Assembly: GCF_900113245.1 (NCBI RefSeq) | Contig: NZ_FOOQ01000009.1 | Coordinates: forward strand, 1 to 64,000 | Reading direction: 5' to 3' | Length of the DNA: 64,000 nucleotides | Source: Halopelagius inordinatus | GTDB lineage: Archaea; Halobacteriota; Halobacteria; Halobacteriales; Haloferacaceae | Part shown: positions 19,198 through 27,957 of the stretch, piece after piece | Numbering within the stretch: the first letter of the stretch is position 1 | Layout of the letters: every line of letters starts with the position of its first letter | Notes under the pieces: generated by a model | The model's input: only the letters and a program-made list of their open reading frames with translations | Told to the model about the DNA's origin: nothing | Database searches by the model: none | Made by a program: the position numbers and the translations under genes

Positions 19198-19707
19198 TCA
19201 GTCCCGAAACAGCCTGTAGGCGGCCTGACCGGTGGCGACGGCTTCCGAGTCGGTGGTGCCCTCCCACCGCTCTGCGGAGTCGTCGTCCACGTCGTCGGGG
19301 ATTTGGCTCGCGACGGTGACTGTGCTCACGCCTATCGTACCGCCAGCGCGGACGACTTCCGCCGTCGCCCGGAGCGTTCCGGACGCCCGGCGGAGATAGT
19401 TGACGTTCAGGTTCACCGTCGCCACGCCGCCTGTCATCGGGTCTTCGAGCATCGTCCGTTGGGCGATGCCGCCCGCGGTGTCTATGAGCGTCGCGGCGAT
19501 GCCGCCGTGGACCGTCGGCGGGTTCGTCGTGTTCGTGAGTTTCTCGTCGTACGGGACGGTCATCACGACGCGGCCGCGTTCTATCTCCTCGACGCGGGTG
19601 TTCAGCCACGAGAGGTAGCCGTGTTCCTGTTCGATGTACTGCTGGACGAGCGTCGCCGCTTCGCTCGGAAACCCACCGTCGGAGCCGTTCTCGTCGCCGT
19701 CGGTCAT
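19198..19707 (-). CDS. Hotdog-fold thioesterase
   Basis: This 169-residue protein has the PaaI-type hotdog features: the segment NPPTVHGGIAATLIDTAGG, in which His-Gly-Gly precedes the long central helix with its catalytic-type Asp, and the later VNLNVNYLRRA strand. Such proteins hydrolyse acyl-CoA thioesters, often aromatic. The start ATG at 19707 gives a normal family length; longer in-frame extension upstream is not credible. The stop is 2 bp from the convergent nicotinamidase stop. Acidic residues at the N-terminus are typical of the host. Confidence 0.85.
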   Translation of the reverse strand: MTDGDENGSDGGFPSEAATLVQQYIEQEHGYLSWLNTRVEEIERGRVVMTVPYDEKLTNTTNPPTVHGGIAATLIDTAGGIAQRTMLEDPMTGGVATVNLNVNYLRRASGTLRATAEVVRAGGTIGVSTVTVASQIPDDVDDDSAERWEGTTDSEAVATGQAAYRLFRD

Positions 19708-19763
19708 TGGTCTCACCGCGCACGCGAGGGGTATGAAATCCGCGGTTCCCCCGCGGCGACGGC

Positions 19764-20633
19764 TCAGTCCAACCGAACCGGGTCGTCGGTCTCTCGAATC
19801 TCGACTTCGACCGACTCGCCCGCCGCAAACGAGCGGTCCGGACAAACGAGTTTCGCGCCGAACTCGGGGGTCGACCCGGCGAAAAGCGAGATGCCGGTGA
19901 TTCTGTCGCCGTTCGCGACGACGTCGAAGGAATCCCACGCGACGGACCGTCCCGCGACGGTTCCGACGGGGTGGCCGAGAAACGACACCGTCCGCCCGTC
20001 CGCGCCCGGAGAGAGGACGCCGCCCCGAGAGTAGTGCGCGAGGCCGCCGTCGAGAGCGACGGGCGAGAGTCCGCAGTCGCCCGCGACGGCGGCCCACCGG
20101 TCGCCGGGTGCGGGGTGGGTCGGTTCGTCCAACACGGCGTACGTCTCGCCCGTCTCGACGACGGTTCCGGTCCCGTCCCACGGGACTGGTTCGACCGAGA
20201 CGTCGGCGACGACCGGAAGCGACCCCCCGGCGCGGTGCGGGTTCTGGTCGCGGCGGCGGAAGCCGAGGTGGACGTGGTTGCCGACCCACGGCGCGAAAAA
20301 CCCCGAGCGAATCATCGGCCCGAGGCGGTCGCCGACTTCGACGGAGTCGCCCACCTCGACTTCGGGGCGGACGTGGAGGATTCGCGCGACGTAGTCGCCG
20401 GTGTCTATCAACACGAGATACTCCTCCTCGTGTGCGTACGGTTTCGGCGGCGCTCGGACCGTCCGCGTCTCCACGACGTCGCCGGAGACGGGCGAGAGGC
20501 CGTCGTTCGACGCCGGGTAGAGGTCGATGGCGCAGGCGTCGTCGTGAGCGGGATACGGCGAGTTGTACAGAGAGAACCGACGGTAGCGGTCGAGCACGTC
20601 CGCAGAAATCCTCGCGCAGTCGTCGCCGTCCAT
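19764..20633 (-). CDS. M23 peptidase-like protein of unknown role
   Basis: This 289-residue protein has no signal peptide. Its first half resembles the LytM/M23 barrel: PYPAHDDACAIDLYP near residues 27-41 aligns with the first metal ligands (His, Asp), and GNHVHLGF near 117-124 gives the HxH ligand pair. The second half is a beta-rich domain without obvious motif. The absence of a signal peptide means it probably does not act on a cell wall, and haloarchaea lack murein. It may be a non-peptidase relative. It ends 56 bp upstream of the thioesterase start, and probably shares its transcript. Confidence 0.6.
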   Translation of the reverse strand: MDGDDCARISADVLDRYRRFSLYNSPYPAHDDACAIDLYPASNDGLSPVSGDVVETRTVRAPPKPYAHEEEYLVLIDTGDYVARILHVRPEVEVGDSVEVGDRLGPMIRSGFFAPWVGNHVHLGFRRRDQNPHRAGGSLPVVADVSVEPVPWDGTGTVVETGETYAVLDEPTHPAPGDRWAAVAGDCGLSPVALDGGLAHYSRGGVLSPGADGRTVSFLGHPVGTVAGRSVAWDSFDVVANGDRITGISLFAGSTPEFGAKLVCPDRSFAAGESVEVEIRETDDPVRLD

Positions 20634-20685
20634 GCAGAACCGGGGGGACCGGGAGGGCTTAGACGCGTCGGCTCGTCTCCCCGCT

Positions 20686-21411
20686 ATGGACGCCGAAACG
20701 AGCGACCGAGTCCGAGTCGTTCGCGGGCGCAGGGAGACGCGAGAAGCGGACCGGTCGGTAACGGCGGCGATGCTCGACCGAACGGGGCGAGACGGCGTGC
20801 CCGCCTTCCGCGCGTGGACGCCGCACAGACAGGTCGCGTTCGGTCGCCGCGACAGTCACGCCGAGAGGTACGACGAGGCGCGCCGCGCGGCCGAAGACCG
20901 GGGGTTTCCGCCGGTCGAACGGAGCGTCGGCGGCCGGGCCGTCGCCTACACCGGGACGACGACGCTGGCGTTCGCACACACCGTGCCGACAGCGGACGTC
21001 CGCACCGGCCTCGACGCCCGGTACGAGGCGGCGACGGAGTCCGTGGTCGAAGCGCTCCGGTCCGTCGGCGTCGCGGCGACGCCGGGCGAACCGCCGAACT
21101 CGTTCTGCCCCGGCGCGCACTCGGTGCGGGCCGAGGGGAAACTGTGCGGCATCGCACAACGCGTTCGGAGCGACGCGGCACTCGTCTCCGGCGTCGTCGT
21201 CGCGGACGACAGCGCGGAGATAGCCGCGGTGTTGGAACCGGTGTACGCGGCGCTCGACGTCCCGTTCGACCACGAGACGGTCGGAAGCGTCGCGGAGAGC
21301 GGCGGTCCCTCGGACCCTGAGCGGACGGTTCGAGCGCTGGAGTCGTCGTTCGTCGGCGACGCGGAGTGGGAGGTGACCGACGCCGCCGCGTTCGTCTCCG
21401 ACGACGAGTAG
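20686..21411 (+). CDS. Lipoate-protein ligase A-like protein
   Basis: This 241-residue protein has the BPL/LplA/LipB fold. RSVGGRAVAYTG near residues 80-91 matches the lipoyl/biotinyl ligase RxxGGxxV motif, and GKLCGIAQR near 146-154 carries the usual Lys. The start at ATG 20686 was chosen over an earlier in-frame ATG, which would overlap the divergent gene's start. It probably attaches lipoate or octanoate to carrier proteins. Direct partner genes (gcvH, 2-oxoacid dehydrogenase E2) are not in the window. It has 46 bp to the downstream dihydroorotase gene and may be co-transcribed. Confidence 0.8.
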   Translation: MDAETSDRVRVVRGRRETREADRSVTAAMLDRTGRDGVPAFRAWTPHRQVAFGRRDSHAERYDEARRAAEDRGFPPVERSVGGRAVAYTGTTTLAFAHTVPTADVRTGLDARYEAATESVVEALRSVGVAATPGEPPNSFCPGAHSVRAEGKLCGIAQRVRSDAALVSGVVVADDSAEIAAVLEPVYAALDVPFDHETVGSVAESGGPSDPERTVRALESSFVGDAEWEVTDAAAFVSDDE

Positions 21412-21457
21412 CGCCGCGAATCGCGGGGCTTAGGTCGCCACCCGCAGAGACACGGGT

Positions 21458-22765
21458 ATGTCTACGCTCATCGTCGGTGCGACGCTCGCAGACGGGCGCG
21501 TCCGGGACGTTCGGGTCGAAGGCGGAGAGATAACCGCGGTCGAACCGTCCCTCGACCCGAAGCCGGACGAACGGGTGAGAGAGGCCGACGGCCGACGCCT
21601 CCTGCCGGGCGCGATAGACGCGCACGTCCACGTCCGCGAACCGGGCTACTCCCACAAGGAGACGTGGGAGACCGGGTCGAAAAGCGCCGCCGCGGGCGGC
21701 GTGACGACCATCGTCGACCAACCGAACACGACGCCGCCGACGACGACGGGCGCGGCGTTCGACGAGAAGGCGGGCCTCGCCGAGAAGTCGCTCGTGGAGT
21801 ACGGCATCAACGGCGGCGTGACCGCAGAGTGGGACCCCGAGTCGCTTTTCGACCGGCCGCTTTTCGCACTCGGCGAGGTGTTCCTCGCGGACTCGACGGG
21901 CGACATGGGCATCGAGTCGGACCTGTTTTCGAACGCCGTCGCGGCGGCCGCAGACGAGGACGAGGTCGTCACCGTCCACGCCGAGGACGCCGACCTGTTC
22001 GACGAGTCGGCGCGGGAACGCGACGCGGGCGGGACCGGACGGGACGCGGACGCCGACCCGTGGAGCCAGTACCGCGCCGCCGAGGCGGAGGCCGCCGCCG
22101 TCGAACGCGCGGTGGAGGTGGGCGCGGACTCCGACGCCGATATCCACATCGCACACACGAGTACGCCGGAGGGCGTCGATGCCGCAAAATCGGGCGGGGC
22201 GACGTGCGAGGTGACGCCGCACCACCTGTTTCTCTCCCGCGAGGACGCGACGGAACTCGGCACGTTCGGGCGGATGAACCCGCCACTCCGCAGCGAGGAC
22301 CGCCGCGCGGGGATGTGGGACCGACTCGTCGAGGGCGGCATCGACATCGTCGCCACCGACCACGCGCCGCACACCGTCGAAGAGAAGGACGCGAGTCTCT
22401 GGGACGCGCCGAGCGGCGTTCCGGGCGTCGAGACGATGCTTCCGCTTCTGTTGGCGGAGGCCCGAGAGGGCAACGTCTCCTACGAACGGGTCAGAGACGT
22501 GACCGCCGCGAACGTCGCCGAGATATTCGGCCTGCCGCGCAAGGGCCGAATCGAGGTCGGACGCGACGCCGACCTGGTGCTTTTCGACCCCGAGGCGACG
22601 CGGGAGATTCGCGGCGAGGACCTACACTCGAAGTGCGGGTGGACGCCGTTCGAGGGACGCACGGGCGTCTTCCCCGACCTGACGATGGTTCGCGGGAGCG
22701 TCGTCTACGAAGGGGGGACGTTCGGCGACACCGTCGGCGAGAACGTCCGCGAAGCGGCCGAATAA
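21458..22765 (+). CDS. pyrC: Dihydroorotase
   Basis: This 435-residue amidohydrolase catalyses cyclisation of carbamoyl aspartate to dihydroorotate in pyrimidine synthesis. The metal motif HVHVREPG begins at His56, and AAGGVTTIVDQPNTTP follows. Later ligands are in the VHAED and HIAHTST segments and the catalytic Asp is in VATDHAPH. Length and order fit the class I (pyrC) family. It follows the lipoate ligase by 46 bp. The rest of the pyrimidine pathway is not in this window. Confidence 0.93.
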   Translation: MSTLIVGATLADGRVRDVRVEGGEITAVEPSLDPKPDERVREADGRRLLPGAIDAHVHVREPGYSHKETWETGSKSAAAGGVTTIVDQPNTTPPTTTGAAFDEKAGLAEKSLVEYGINGGVTAEWDPESLFDRPLFALGEVFLADSTGDMGIESDLFSNAVAAAADEDEVVTVHAEDADLFDESARERDAGGTGRDADADPWSQYRAAEAEAAAVERAVEVGADSDADIHIAHTSTPEGVDAAKSGGATCEVTPHHLFLSREDATELGTFGRMNPPLRSEDRRAGMWDRLVEGGIDIVATDHAPHTVEEKDASLWDAPSGVPGVETMLPLLLAEAREGNVSYERVRDVTAANVAEIFGLPRKGRIEVGRDADLVLFDPEATREIRGEDLHSKCGWTPFEGRTGVFPDLTMVRGSVVYEGGTFGDTVGENVREAAE

Positions 22766-22927
22766 GGGCGAACTGCCGGCGAGAGCGTCGTCCCGGGTCG
22801 AACGCCGGGCTACCGCGAACCGACCCGGGGGCGGCGGTCAGAGCACGGAGGCGTTGCCCTCGTCATCCGGTTTAAACTCCGGCAGCGATGGAGACGCCTT
22901 TTCGGTCGTGCCGGTCGAACACAGAGT

Positions 22928-23446
22928 ATGGACGACCCGACGGAGAGACCCTCTGGCCCGGACGGGACGAGAGCGGAGTCCGGCGTGACGGAGTTTTGGG
23001 ACCGCGTCGTCGGCAGAGCCGAGGACGCCGCGACGGCGTACCGAGACGCCGGATGGGACGCGGTCGAACTCCACCCCGGAAACGCGACGCCGGTGCCCGC
23101 GATGGGCGGCGAGGGGGCGGGCGACTACGGACTGAGCGTCCTCGTTCCACCCGACGAGTTCGAGACGGTCGAACGACTCGCGGGCGAGACGACGTTCGAC
23201 GACGCCGACGTGCGCCGCGTCGAACGGGGCGAAACGGTGTTCGTCGTCGCCGCATTCCTCGCGCCGGAGTCCGGAGACGCCGTCGTCGTGCCGACGCACT
23301 ACAGGCGGCGCGAAGCGGCGTCGATGCTCGACCGCGCGCTATCGGCGGGTGAGATGCGCGTCCTCGTCAGGTCGCCGGACGACGACCCGGTGGTCTTCCG
23401 CGACGACGACGTAGCGTCGTGGACGCCGGACCGAGAGTCGGAGTGA
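22928..23446 (+). CDS. Conserved haloarchaeal protein of unknown function
   Basis: This 172-residue protein is acidic and probably cytoplasmic. The N-terminus is disordered-looking, and the core begins near residue 22 (EFWDRVVGRAEDAA). It ends with VVVPTHYRRREAASMLDRAL and a strand near residue 155. It matches, by memory, a haloarchaeal DUF family (possibly DUF7529), which I cannot confirm. A TTTAAACT box about 50 bp upstream may drive it. It converges on the gene at 23459 with 12 bp between stops. Confidence 0.7.
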   Translation: MDDPTERPSGPDGTRAESGVTEFWDRVVGRAEDAATAYRDAGWDAVELHPGNATPVPAMGGEGAGDYGLSVLVPPDEFETVERLAGETTFDDADVRRVERGETVFVVAAFLAPESGDAVVVPTHYRRREAASMLDRALSAGEMRVLVRSPDDDPVVFRDDDVASWTPDRESE

Positions 23447-23458
23447 GAGACCCGCCCT

Positions 23459-24226
23459 TCAGTCGTCGCTGGCCGCGTCGTCGTCCGCCAGTTCCTCCTC
23501 GCGCATCTCGGCGCTTGCCTCTCTGACCTCCCGCATGACGCTCGAGATGCGCTCTTCGGCCTCCAGTTCCTCCTCCACGGAGAGGTCGACGCCCTCGACT
23601 TCGAGGAGGAACTTCGCTATCTCGGAGACTTCGTACATCAGTTCGTCGAGTTCCTCGGCCGTGAAGAAGCCGGACATCGCGCCGTAGAGAAACGTCGCGC
23701 CCGACTTTCGGACCTTGTCCTCGAAGGAAGAGCGGGCTTGATTGACCGCCTGCGGGGTGTACGTATCCGTCATGAACGGGACGAGTTCGGGGAGGTTGTC
23801 GCCTATCTTCGTCATCTCGACGCCCGTCTCCGTCCGGAAGTCGGCGCAGAGACGCGCGATGGCCCACTCGCGGGCGGTGACGTACGTCCGGTCGCGGAGG
23901 AACTCGTTGACCCGGTCGTACTCCGCGCCGTCCATCTTCTTGAAGCGCGCGTACTTCTGCACGTCGTCCGGCGGCGCGTCGGCGGCGTCACCGTCGGCAC
24001 TGGCGTCGTTACCGTCCGCGTCGGTCGCTTCGCTCTCGGATTCCGTCACCGCCGAACCGGAATCGCCCGCGTCGGCGGCGTCCGCCGCCCCGTCTTCCTT
24101 CTCGACTCCTCGGTCTCCGGGCTTTCGTTCGTCTGCCGCCGACCGCCCGTCCTCGGACGACTGCGTCCGTCGGGGCGAGGAGGTCCGTTCCTCGCCGTCG
24201 TCGGGCGTCGGGTTCTCGTCGCTCAT
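23459..24226 (-). CDS. Conserved haloarchaeal protein, DUF5806-like
   Basis: This 255-residue protein has a disordered acidic N-terminal third (Asp/Glu/Ser-rich to about residue 90) and a helical core starting near QKYARFKKMDGAEYDRVNEFL. This matches, from memory, the haloarchaeal DUF5806 family. The core includes the segment TPQAVNQARSSFEDKVRKSG, and the tail is again acidic. No catalytic residues are apparent. The start at 24226 was chosen; a longer frame upstream would add a basic, Arg-rich tail overlapping the next gene's promoter. Confidence 0.72.
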   Translation of the reverse strand: MSDENPTPDDGEERTSSPRRTQSSEDGRSAADERKPGDRGVEKEDGAADAADAGDSGSAVTESESEATDADGNDASADGDAADAPPDDVQKYARFKKMDGAEYDRVNEFLRDRTYVTAREWAIARLCADFRTETGVEMTKIGDNLPELVPFMTDTYTPQAVNQARSSFEDKVRKSGATFLYGAMSGFFTAEELDELMYEVSEIAKFLLEVEGVDLSVEEELEAEERISSVMREVREASAEMREEELADDDAASDD

Positions 24227-24334
24227 ACGCGGGGTTTTCCGGCGCGTCGGAAAAGGGTTCCGTCGAGGGAATCGGCCGCTTTCGACCCCCAACACGGGCA
24301 ACTGTTTTCTACCGGCCACACAACATAGTCGCTC

Positions 24335-24703
24335 ATGAAGGTTCTCTTGGGAATCGGGGGAAGCGAAGACTCGGTTCGGGCGCTAGAGGAGACGGTTTCG
24401 AGAACGACGGTCACGGGCGACGAACTCACCGTCGCACTCGTGGACAACCCCTCGTCGGACAGGTCGAAAGACGAACTCGAAGAGTCGGTTCAGGACCTCC
24501 TCGACTCGGAGGGGGTCGACGCGGAGATTCGACGACTCGAGGGCGACCCCGGTAGTCGCCTCGTCCGCGTCGCGGAGGAGGAGGGATTCGACAAGATAGT
24601 CCTCGGCGGCGGGCAGACAAGTCCGATGGGCAAGATAAACATCGGCGGCATCGCCGAGTTCGTCCTCTTGAACTCGCACGTCACGGTCACCTTAGTCCGA
24701 TGA
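24335..24703 (+). CDS. Universal stress protein-like protein
   Basis: This 122-residue protein has the UspA fold: a start strand MKVLLGIGGSEDS, an alternating helix/strand pattern, and the nucleotide-binding-like GGGQTSP with a following Gly-rich segment. It is short for the family, with an atypical ATP-binding loop (QTSPMGK). The stop overlaps the following GNAT start by 4 bp (ATGA), so the two are translationally coupled. Three USP-type genes sit within 2 kb here, each with a different sequence. Confidence 0.82.
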   Translation: MKVLLGIGGSEDSVRALEETVSRTTVTGDELTVALVDNPSSDRSKDELEESVQDLLDSEGVDAEIRRLEGDPGSRLVRVAEEEGFDKIVLGGGQTSPMGKINIGGIAEFVLLNSHVTVTLVR

Positions 24704-25275
24704 CACCGCCAGACCGACGCTACCCGGACGCGCCCGCGGGACCGTTCGAGAGTCCGCCGTACTCGTTCGAAGACCGCGAGGGAAGAGAGATAGAACTGCG
24801 CGCGTACGACGGCACGGACGCGGAGTTCGAGGCTCTCGTGTCGATGTATCTGGAGTTCGACCCCTCCGACAGAGCGCAGGGAATCCCGCCGGGCCAAGAG
24901 AGTCGCGTCCGCGAGTGGTTGGAGAACATCCTCGGAGAGGACTGTCTGAACGTCGTCGCGTGGAACGGCGACGAGGCGGCGGGACACGCGACGCTCGTCC
25001 CGGACGGCGAGGCGTACGAACTCGCCATCTTCGTGCTGCAGGCGTACCAGCAGTCCGGAATCGGCACGAGACTGATGAAGGTGCTCCTCGGCTACGGGTA
25101 CGACTCGGGCGTCGAGAAAGTGTGGCTCACGGTCGAACGCTGGAACCGCGCGGCGGTGAGTCTGTACAAGAAGATAGGCTTCGAGACGACGAACTCCGAG
25201 AGTTTCGAGTTGGAGATGGCGCTCCGACTCAGCGAGAGCGAGTCCGAGTCCGAGTCCGAGTCCGAGAAGCGCTAA
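24700..25275 (+). CDS. GNAT-family N-acetyltransferase
   Basis: This 191-residue protein has the GNAT core. The segment ELAIFVLQAYQQSGIGTRLMKVLL carries the acetyl-CoA binding QxxGxG loop (residues about 111-126), and WNRAAVSLYKKIGFE gives the C-terminal helix and strand. The substrate is unknown. The protein ends in an unusual Ser-Glu repeat encoded by a GAGTCC hexamer tandem at about 25240-25266. It overlaps the preceding USP by 4 bp, so the two are probably in one operon. A perfect 9-bp inverted repeat lies across its stop codon. Confidence 0.85.
   Translation: MTPPDRRYPDAPAGPFESPPYSFEDREGREIELRAYDGTDAEFEALVSMYLEFDPSDRAQGIPPGQESRVREWLENILGEDCLNVVAWNGDEAAGHATLVPDGEAYELAIFVLQAYQQSGIGTRLMKVLLGYGYDSGVEKVWLTVERWNRAAVSLYKKIGFETTNSESFELEMALRLSESESESESESEKR
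25240..25266 (+). repeat. GAGTCC hexamer tandem in a coding tail
   Basis: Roughly four to five consecutive GAGTCC units encode a Ser-Glu repeat at the GNAT C-terminus. Hexamer slippage would change the tail length without a frameshift. Confidence 0.8.
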
Positions 25276-25287
25276 GCGGCGCTTCTC
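25264..25287. terminator. Possible bidirectional terminator hairpin
   Basis: GAGAAGCGC at 25264-25272 and GCGCTTCTC at 25279-25287 form a perfect 9-bp stem with a 6-nt loop containing the GNAT stop codon. It lies between convergent genes. Archaeal terminators usually need a T-tract, which is not obvious here, so the role is uncertain. Confidence 0.4.
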
Positions 25288-25744
25288 ACACCGAGAGTAC
25301 GGGCTGTGTCGCGTACAGAAGCACGTACTCGGCGGCTTTCTCGAGGACTTCGCCGGGGTCACCCGAGACGGGTTCCCGCGGGACGACGATGAAGTCCGCG
25401 CCGAGTTCCTCGGCGGTGTCGAGGATGACGCTCCCCGGATGGCGCAGTTTCATCTTCGTCGAGAAGCCGTAGGCGACGGACGTAGAGAGGCCGACGCCGC
25501 AGTCCTCGGCGATGCCTCTCGTCGTCTCCGTGATGGCCTCGCCGTCTGCGGCCACCTCCTCGTCGTTTACGACGCCCGTCTCGATAGCGCGGACGACGTC
25601 CTCGCCGAGGACGTGGACGGCGTGAACTGCCGCGTCGTACTCGGCGGCGATGGCGCAGGCGTATTCGACGGCGGCGGCGGATTCGTCGCTTCGGTCGACG
25701 GGAACGAGGACGAGTTCCACGTCCAGCGGACGGCGGTCGGTCAT
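25286..25744 (-). CDS. Universal stress protein
   Basis: This 152-residue USP-family protein has the first strand LVLVPVDRSDES, a helix and the strand AVHAVHVLG. The expected C-terminal nucleotide-loop region is degenerate: GADFIVVPREPVSGDPGEV lacks a clear G-x2-G-x9-G[ST] motif. It therefore may not bind ATP. It converges on the GNAT gene, with an inverted repeat between, and diverges from the third USP, whose start is 101 bp away. Confidence 0.85.
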   Translation of the reverse strand: MTDRRPLDVELVLVPVDRSDESAAAVEYACAIAAEYDAAVHAVHVLGEDVVRAIETGVVNDEEVAADGEAITETTRGIAEDCGVGLSTSVAYGFSTKMKLRHPGSVILDTAEELGADFIVVPREPVSGDPGEVLEKAAEYVLLYATQPVLSV

Positions 25745-25813
25745 ATCCGGTCATGCGACGGCCGACGGGAAAAAGCCTCACCTCGCGGCCCGTCGGTCGG
25801 CGACGACGGTTGG

Positions 25814-25821
25814 ATTTATCC
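25814..25821 (+). promoter_or_regulatory. TATA-like box of the third USP gene
   Basis: ATTTATCC lies about 28 bp before ATG 25845, fitting a leaderless start and arguing against the upstream in-frame start at 25650, which would overlap the divergent USP. Confidence 0.5.
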
Positions 25822-25844
25822 CGGTTCCCGATGAAATCGCGCCC

Positions 25845-26312
25845 ATGTTCGACACCATCGTCATCGCGACGGACGGGTCCGAGAGCGTCCGGCGGGCCAT
25901 CGACGTCTCTTTGGACCTCGCGGACCGGTTCGACGCCGCCGTCCACGTCCTCTACGTCGTCGACGCCAGCGAGGTGGAGTCCTCGCCGGACCGTCTCCGC
26001 GACGAGATGCGCGACGCCCTTTCGGACCGCGGCGAACAGGCGCTTTCGGAGGTTCGAGAGGCCGCCGACCGCGACGTGACGACGGCCGTAGTCGAGGGAC
26101 GCCCCGCGGGCGTTATCGGCGACTACGCTCGCGACCACGACGCCGACATGGTCGCGATGGGCACCCGCGGCCGCCACGGCGAGAACCGGTTTCTCATCGG
26201 GTCGGTCGCGGAACGCGTCGTCCGCACCTGTCCGGTCCCCGTGTTGACCGTCCGCCAACTCGCAGACGACGAGGAGGAAGGCGGGCCGACCGGAACCCCG
26301 GAGACGGCCTGA
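25845..26312 (+). CDS. Universal stress protein, ATP-binding type
   Basis: This 155-residue protein has the full UspA layout: MFDTIVIATDGSES, an alpha/beta core, and the C-terminal motif GTRGRHGENRFLIGSVAERVVR, a good match to the G-x2-G-x9-G[ST] ATP-binding loop. The next strand VPVLTVR and a short acidic tail follow. It is the most canonical of the three USPs here. The start at 25845 fits the leaderless promoter. Confidence 0.92.
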   Translation: MFDTIVIATDGSESVRRAIDVSLDLADRFDAAVHVLYVVDASEVESSPDRLRDEMRDALSDRGEQALSEVREAADRDVTTAVVEGRPAGVIGDYARDHDADMVAMGTRGRHGENRFLIGSVAERVVRTCPVPVLTVRQLADDEEEGGPTGTPETA

Positions 26313-26403
26313 GCGCCGACGTTCGCCGCCGATTCCCGGCCTGATGCGCCGACCGGCCGGAGCGGACCACCGCCGTTTTCATCCCCGGCCCCCTCTCTCG
26401 CGT

Positions 26404-27657
26404 ATGGAAGACGAACTCATCGACAGTTCTCGGCTCTCGCTCTCGCGGAAGTCCCAGCTTCCGGGCGCGGGCTTTTTCTATCCCGACTCGCTCGACGAGG
26501 ACCGCTCGGAGGAACGCGTCGAAGAGGCCGTAGAGGACGCCGAAGTCGTCGTCGTCGCCGACACGGACGCCGACGGCCTCGGCTGCGTCGCGTTGCTCCG
26601 CGAGGCGTACGACGCCGCACTCGACGCCGACTCCTTCGAGGAGGATATCGCAGAGCGAATCGAACAGCTAGAGAACCCGGTCGAATCCGACGAGGAAGAC
26701 GCGGAGGCGGACGCGGACGCACTCGAAGACGAGGACGTGGGACCGAACTCCTCGGTCGCTCTCGTGGGGTCCGGGCCGTACTCGCTCGAAGACGAACTCG
26801 ACAACGTCGCCGAGTACGCGCCCGAGGGCGTCGAAGTGTTCGTCTGCGACCTCTGTCCCGACAAGTACGAGTACGTAGACGAGGAACTCGACCGCCTCGT
26901 CGAAACCGCCTCCTCGGTTCGGTGGTTCGACCACCACCAGTGGAACGACGACGTGGCCGCCGCCGTCCGCGAGGCGGGCGTCGAACTCGTCGTCGGCGAG
27001 TCCGACGAGGAGTGCAGCACGGACGTGACGCTTCGGTCACTCGACTACGAGTTCGACGACCGGTTCCGCGAACTTGCCGAGGTCACCCGCGACCACGACC
27101 TGTGGATACGCGAGGACCCCCGAAGCGACGACTTGGCCGACTACGCGTACTGGACGGGCGCAGAGGAGTACGTCACGATAGTCGGCACCTACGGCGCCGA
27201 CCTCCCGGACGTGGCGACCGAGTTCGTCGAACTCCGCCGCGTCGAAAAGGAGAACCTCATCGACCGCGCCGTCTCGCGCGCGGAACTGAAGTCCGTCGGG
27301 CCGTGGACCGTCGGCGTCACCTACGGCCGGTGCTCGCAGAACGAGGTGGCGGAAGCGCTCCGCGAACGGGGTGCGGACGCCGCAGTCGTGGTCAAGCCCG
27401 CCGGAAGCGCCAGCATCCGCGGAACCGACGACTTCGAACTCTGCCACGAAGTGGCCGGCCAGGTCAACGGCGGCGGCCACCCGAAGGCGGCGGGCTGTAA
27501 GCCCGACATCTACGACGACATGCTCGACTACGCGAACCACTGGACGACGCAGGGAAGCGCGGCGAAGCGAGTCATCCTCGCGGCGTTCGAACGCGTGGCC
27601 GAACGGTTCGAGGCGGGCGCGTACGACGACGACGAGGGCGTCGAGACGGAACGCTGA
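26404..27657 (+). CDS. DHH/DHHA1 family phosphoesterase
   Basis: This 417-residue protein has the DHH superfamily motifs: VVADTDADGLG near residue 50, a long acidic insertion (residues about 85-125), WFDHHQW for motif III, and the C-terminal DHHA1 region with QVNGGGHPKAAG. Such proteins are RecJ-like exonucleases or nanoRNA/cyclic-dinucleotide phosphodiesterases; which of these applies cannot be told from motifs alone. The ATG at 26404 was chosen; the longer frame begins with an Arg-rich tail. It is transcribed alone. Confidence 0.88.
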   Translation: MEDELIDSSRLSLSRKSQLPGAGFFYPDSLDEDRSEERVEEAVEDAEVVVVADTDADGLGCVALLREAYDAALDADSFEEDIAERIEQLENPVESDEEDAEADADALEDEDVGPNSSVALVGSGPYSLEDELDNVAEYAPEGVEVFVCDLCPDKYEYVDEELDRLVETASSVRWFDHHQWNDDVAAAVREAGVELVVGESDEECSTDVTLRSLDYEFDDRFRELAEVTRDHDLWIREDPRSDDLADYAYWTGAEEYVTIVGTYGADLPDVATEFVELRRVEKENLIDRAVSRAELKSVGPWTVGVTYGRCSQNEVAEALRERGADAAVVVKPAGSASIRGTDDFELCHEVAGQVNGGGHPKAAGCKPDIYDDMLDYANHWTTQGSAAKRVILAAFERVAERFEAGAYDDDEGVETER

Positions 27658-27690
27658 ACGACGAACGACGGGGCGGGCCGCACGAAGCCG

Positions 27691-27900
27691 TCAGTCTTTG
27701 TTTATCATCACTTCGCTCGCCTTGATGACGGCGCTCACGTCGTCGCCCTCGGCGAGTTCGAGTCTGTCGGCGGACGCCCGCGTGATGGTCGACGTCACCC
27801 GTTGCCCGTCTCCGAGTTCGACGACTACCTCCGCCATCACCTCGTCTTTCCGCACCGAGACTACCGTTCCCGACAGGTCGTTGCGAGCACTCAGTCCCAT
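27691..27900 (-). CDS. TOBE-domain molybdate-binding-like protein
   Basis: This 69-residue protein is one TOBE/Mop domain: MGLSARNDLSGTVVSVRKDEVMAEVVVELGDG and then EGDDVSAVIKASEVMI, the standard oligonucleotide/oxyanion-binding beta-barrel. Stand-alone Mop-like proteins bind molybdate or tungstate as oligomers. No molybdate transporter genes are nearby, so its function is inferred only from the fold. Confidence 0.85.
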   Translation of the reverse strand: MGLSARNDLSGTVVSVRKDEVMAEVVVELGDGQRVTSTITRASADRLELAEGDDVSAVIKASEVMINKD

Positions 27901-27957
27901 ACCCGATACTGTCGGGGATATGATACAAAGAGCTACCGGCGCCGACGCCGGTTCGAC

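Noticed and set aside
25237-25266. GAGTCC tandem as a CRISPR-like or regulatory repeat
   Set aside because: It is an in-frame hexamer tandem encoding Ser-Glu at a protein terminus, with no spacers; no CRISPR array was seen anywhere in the window.
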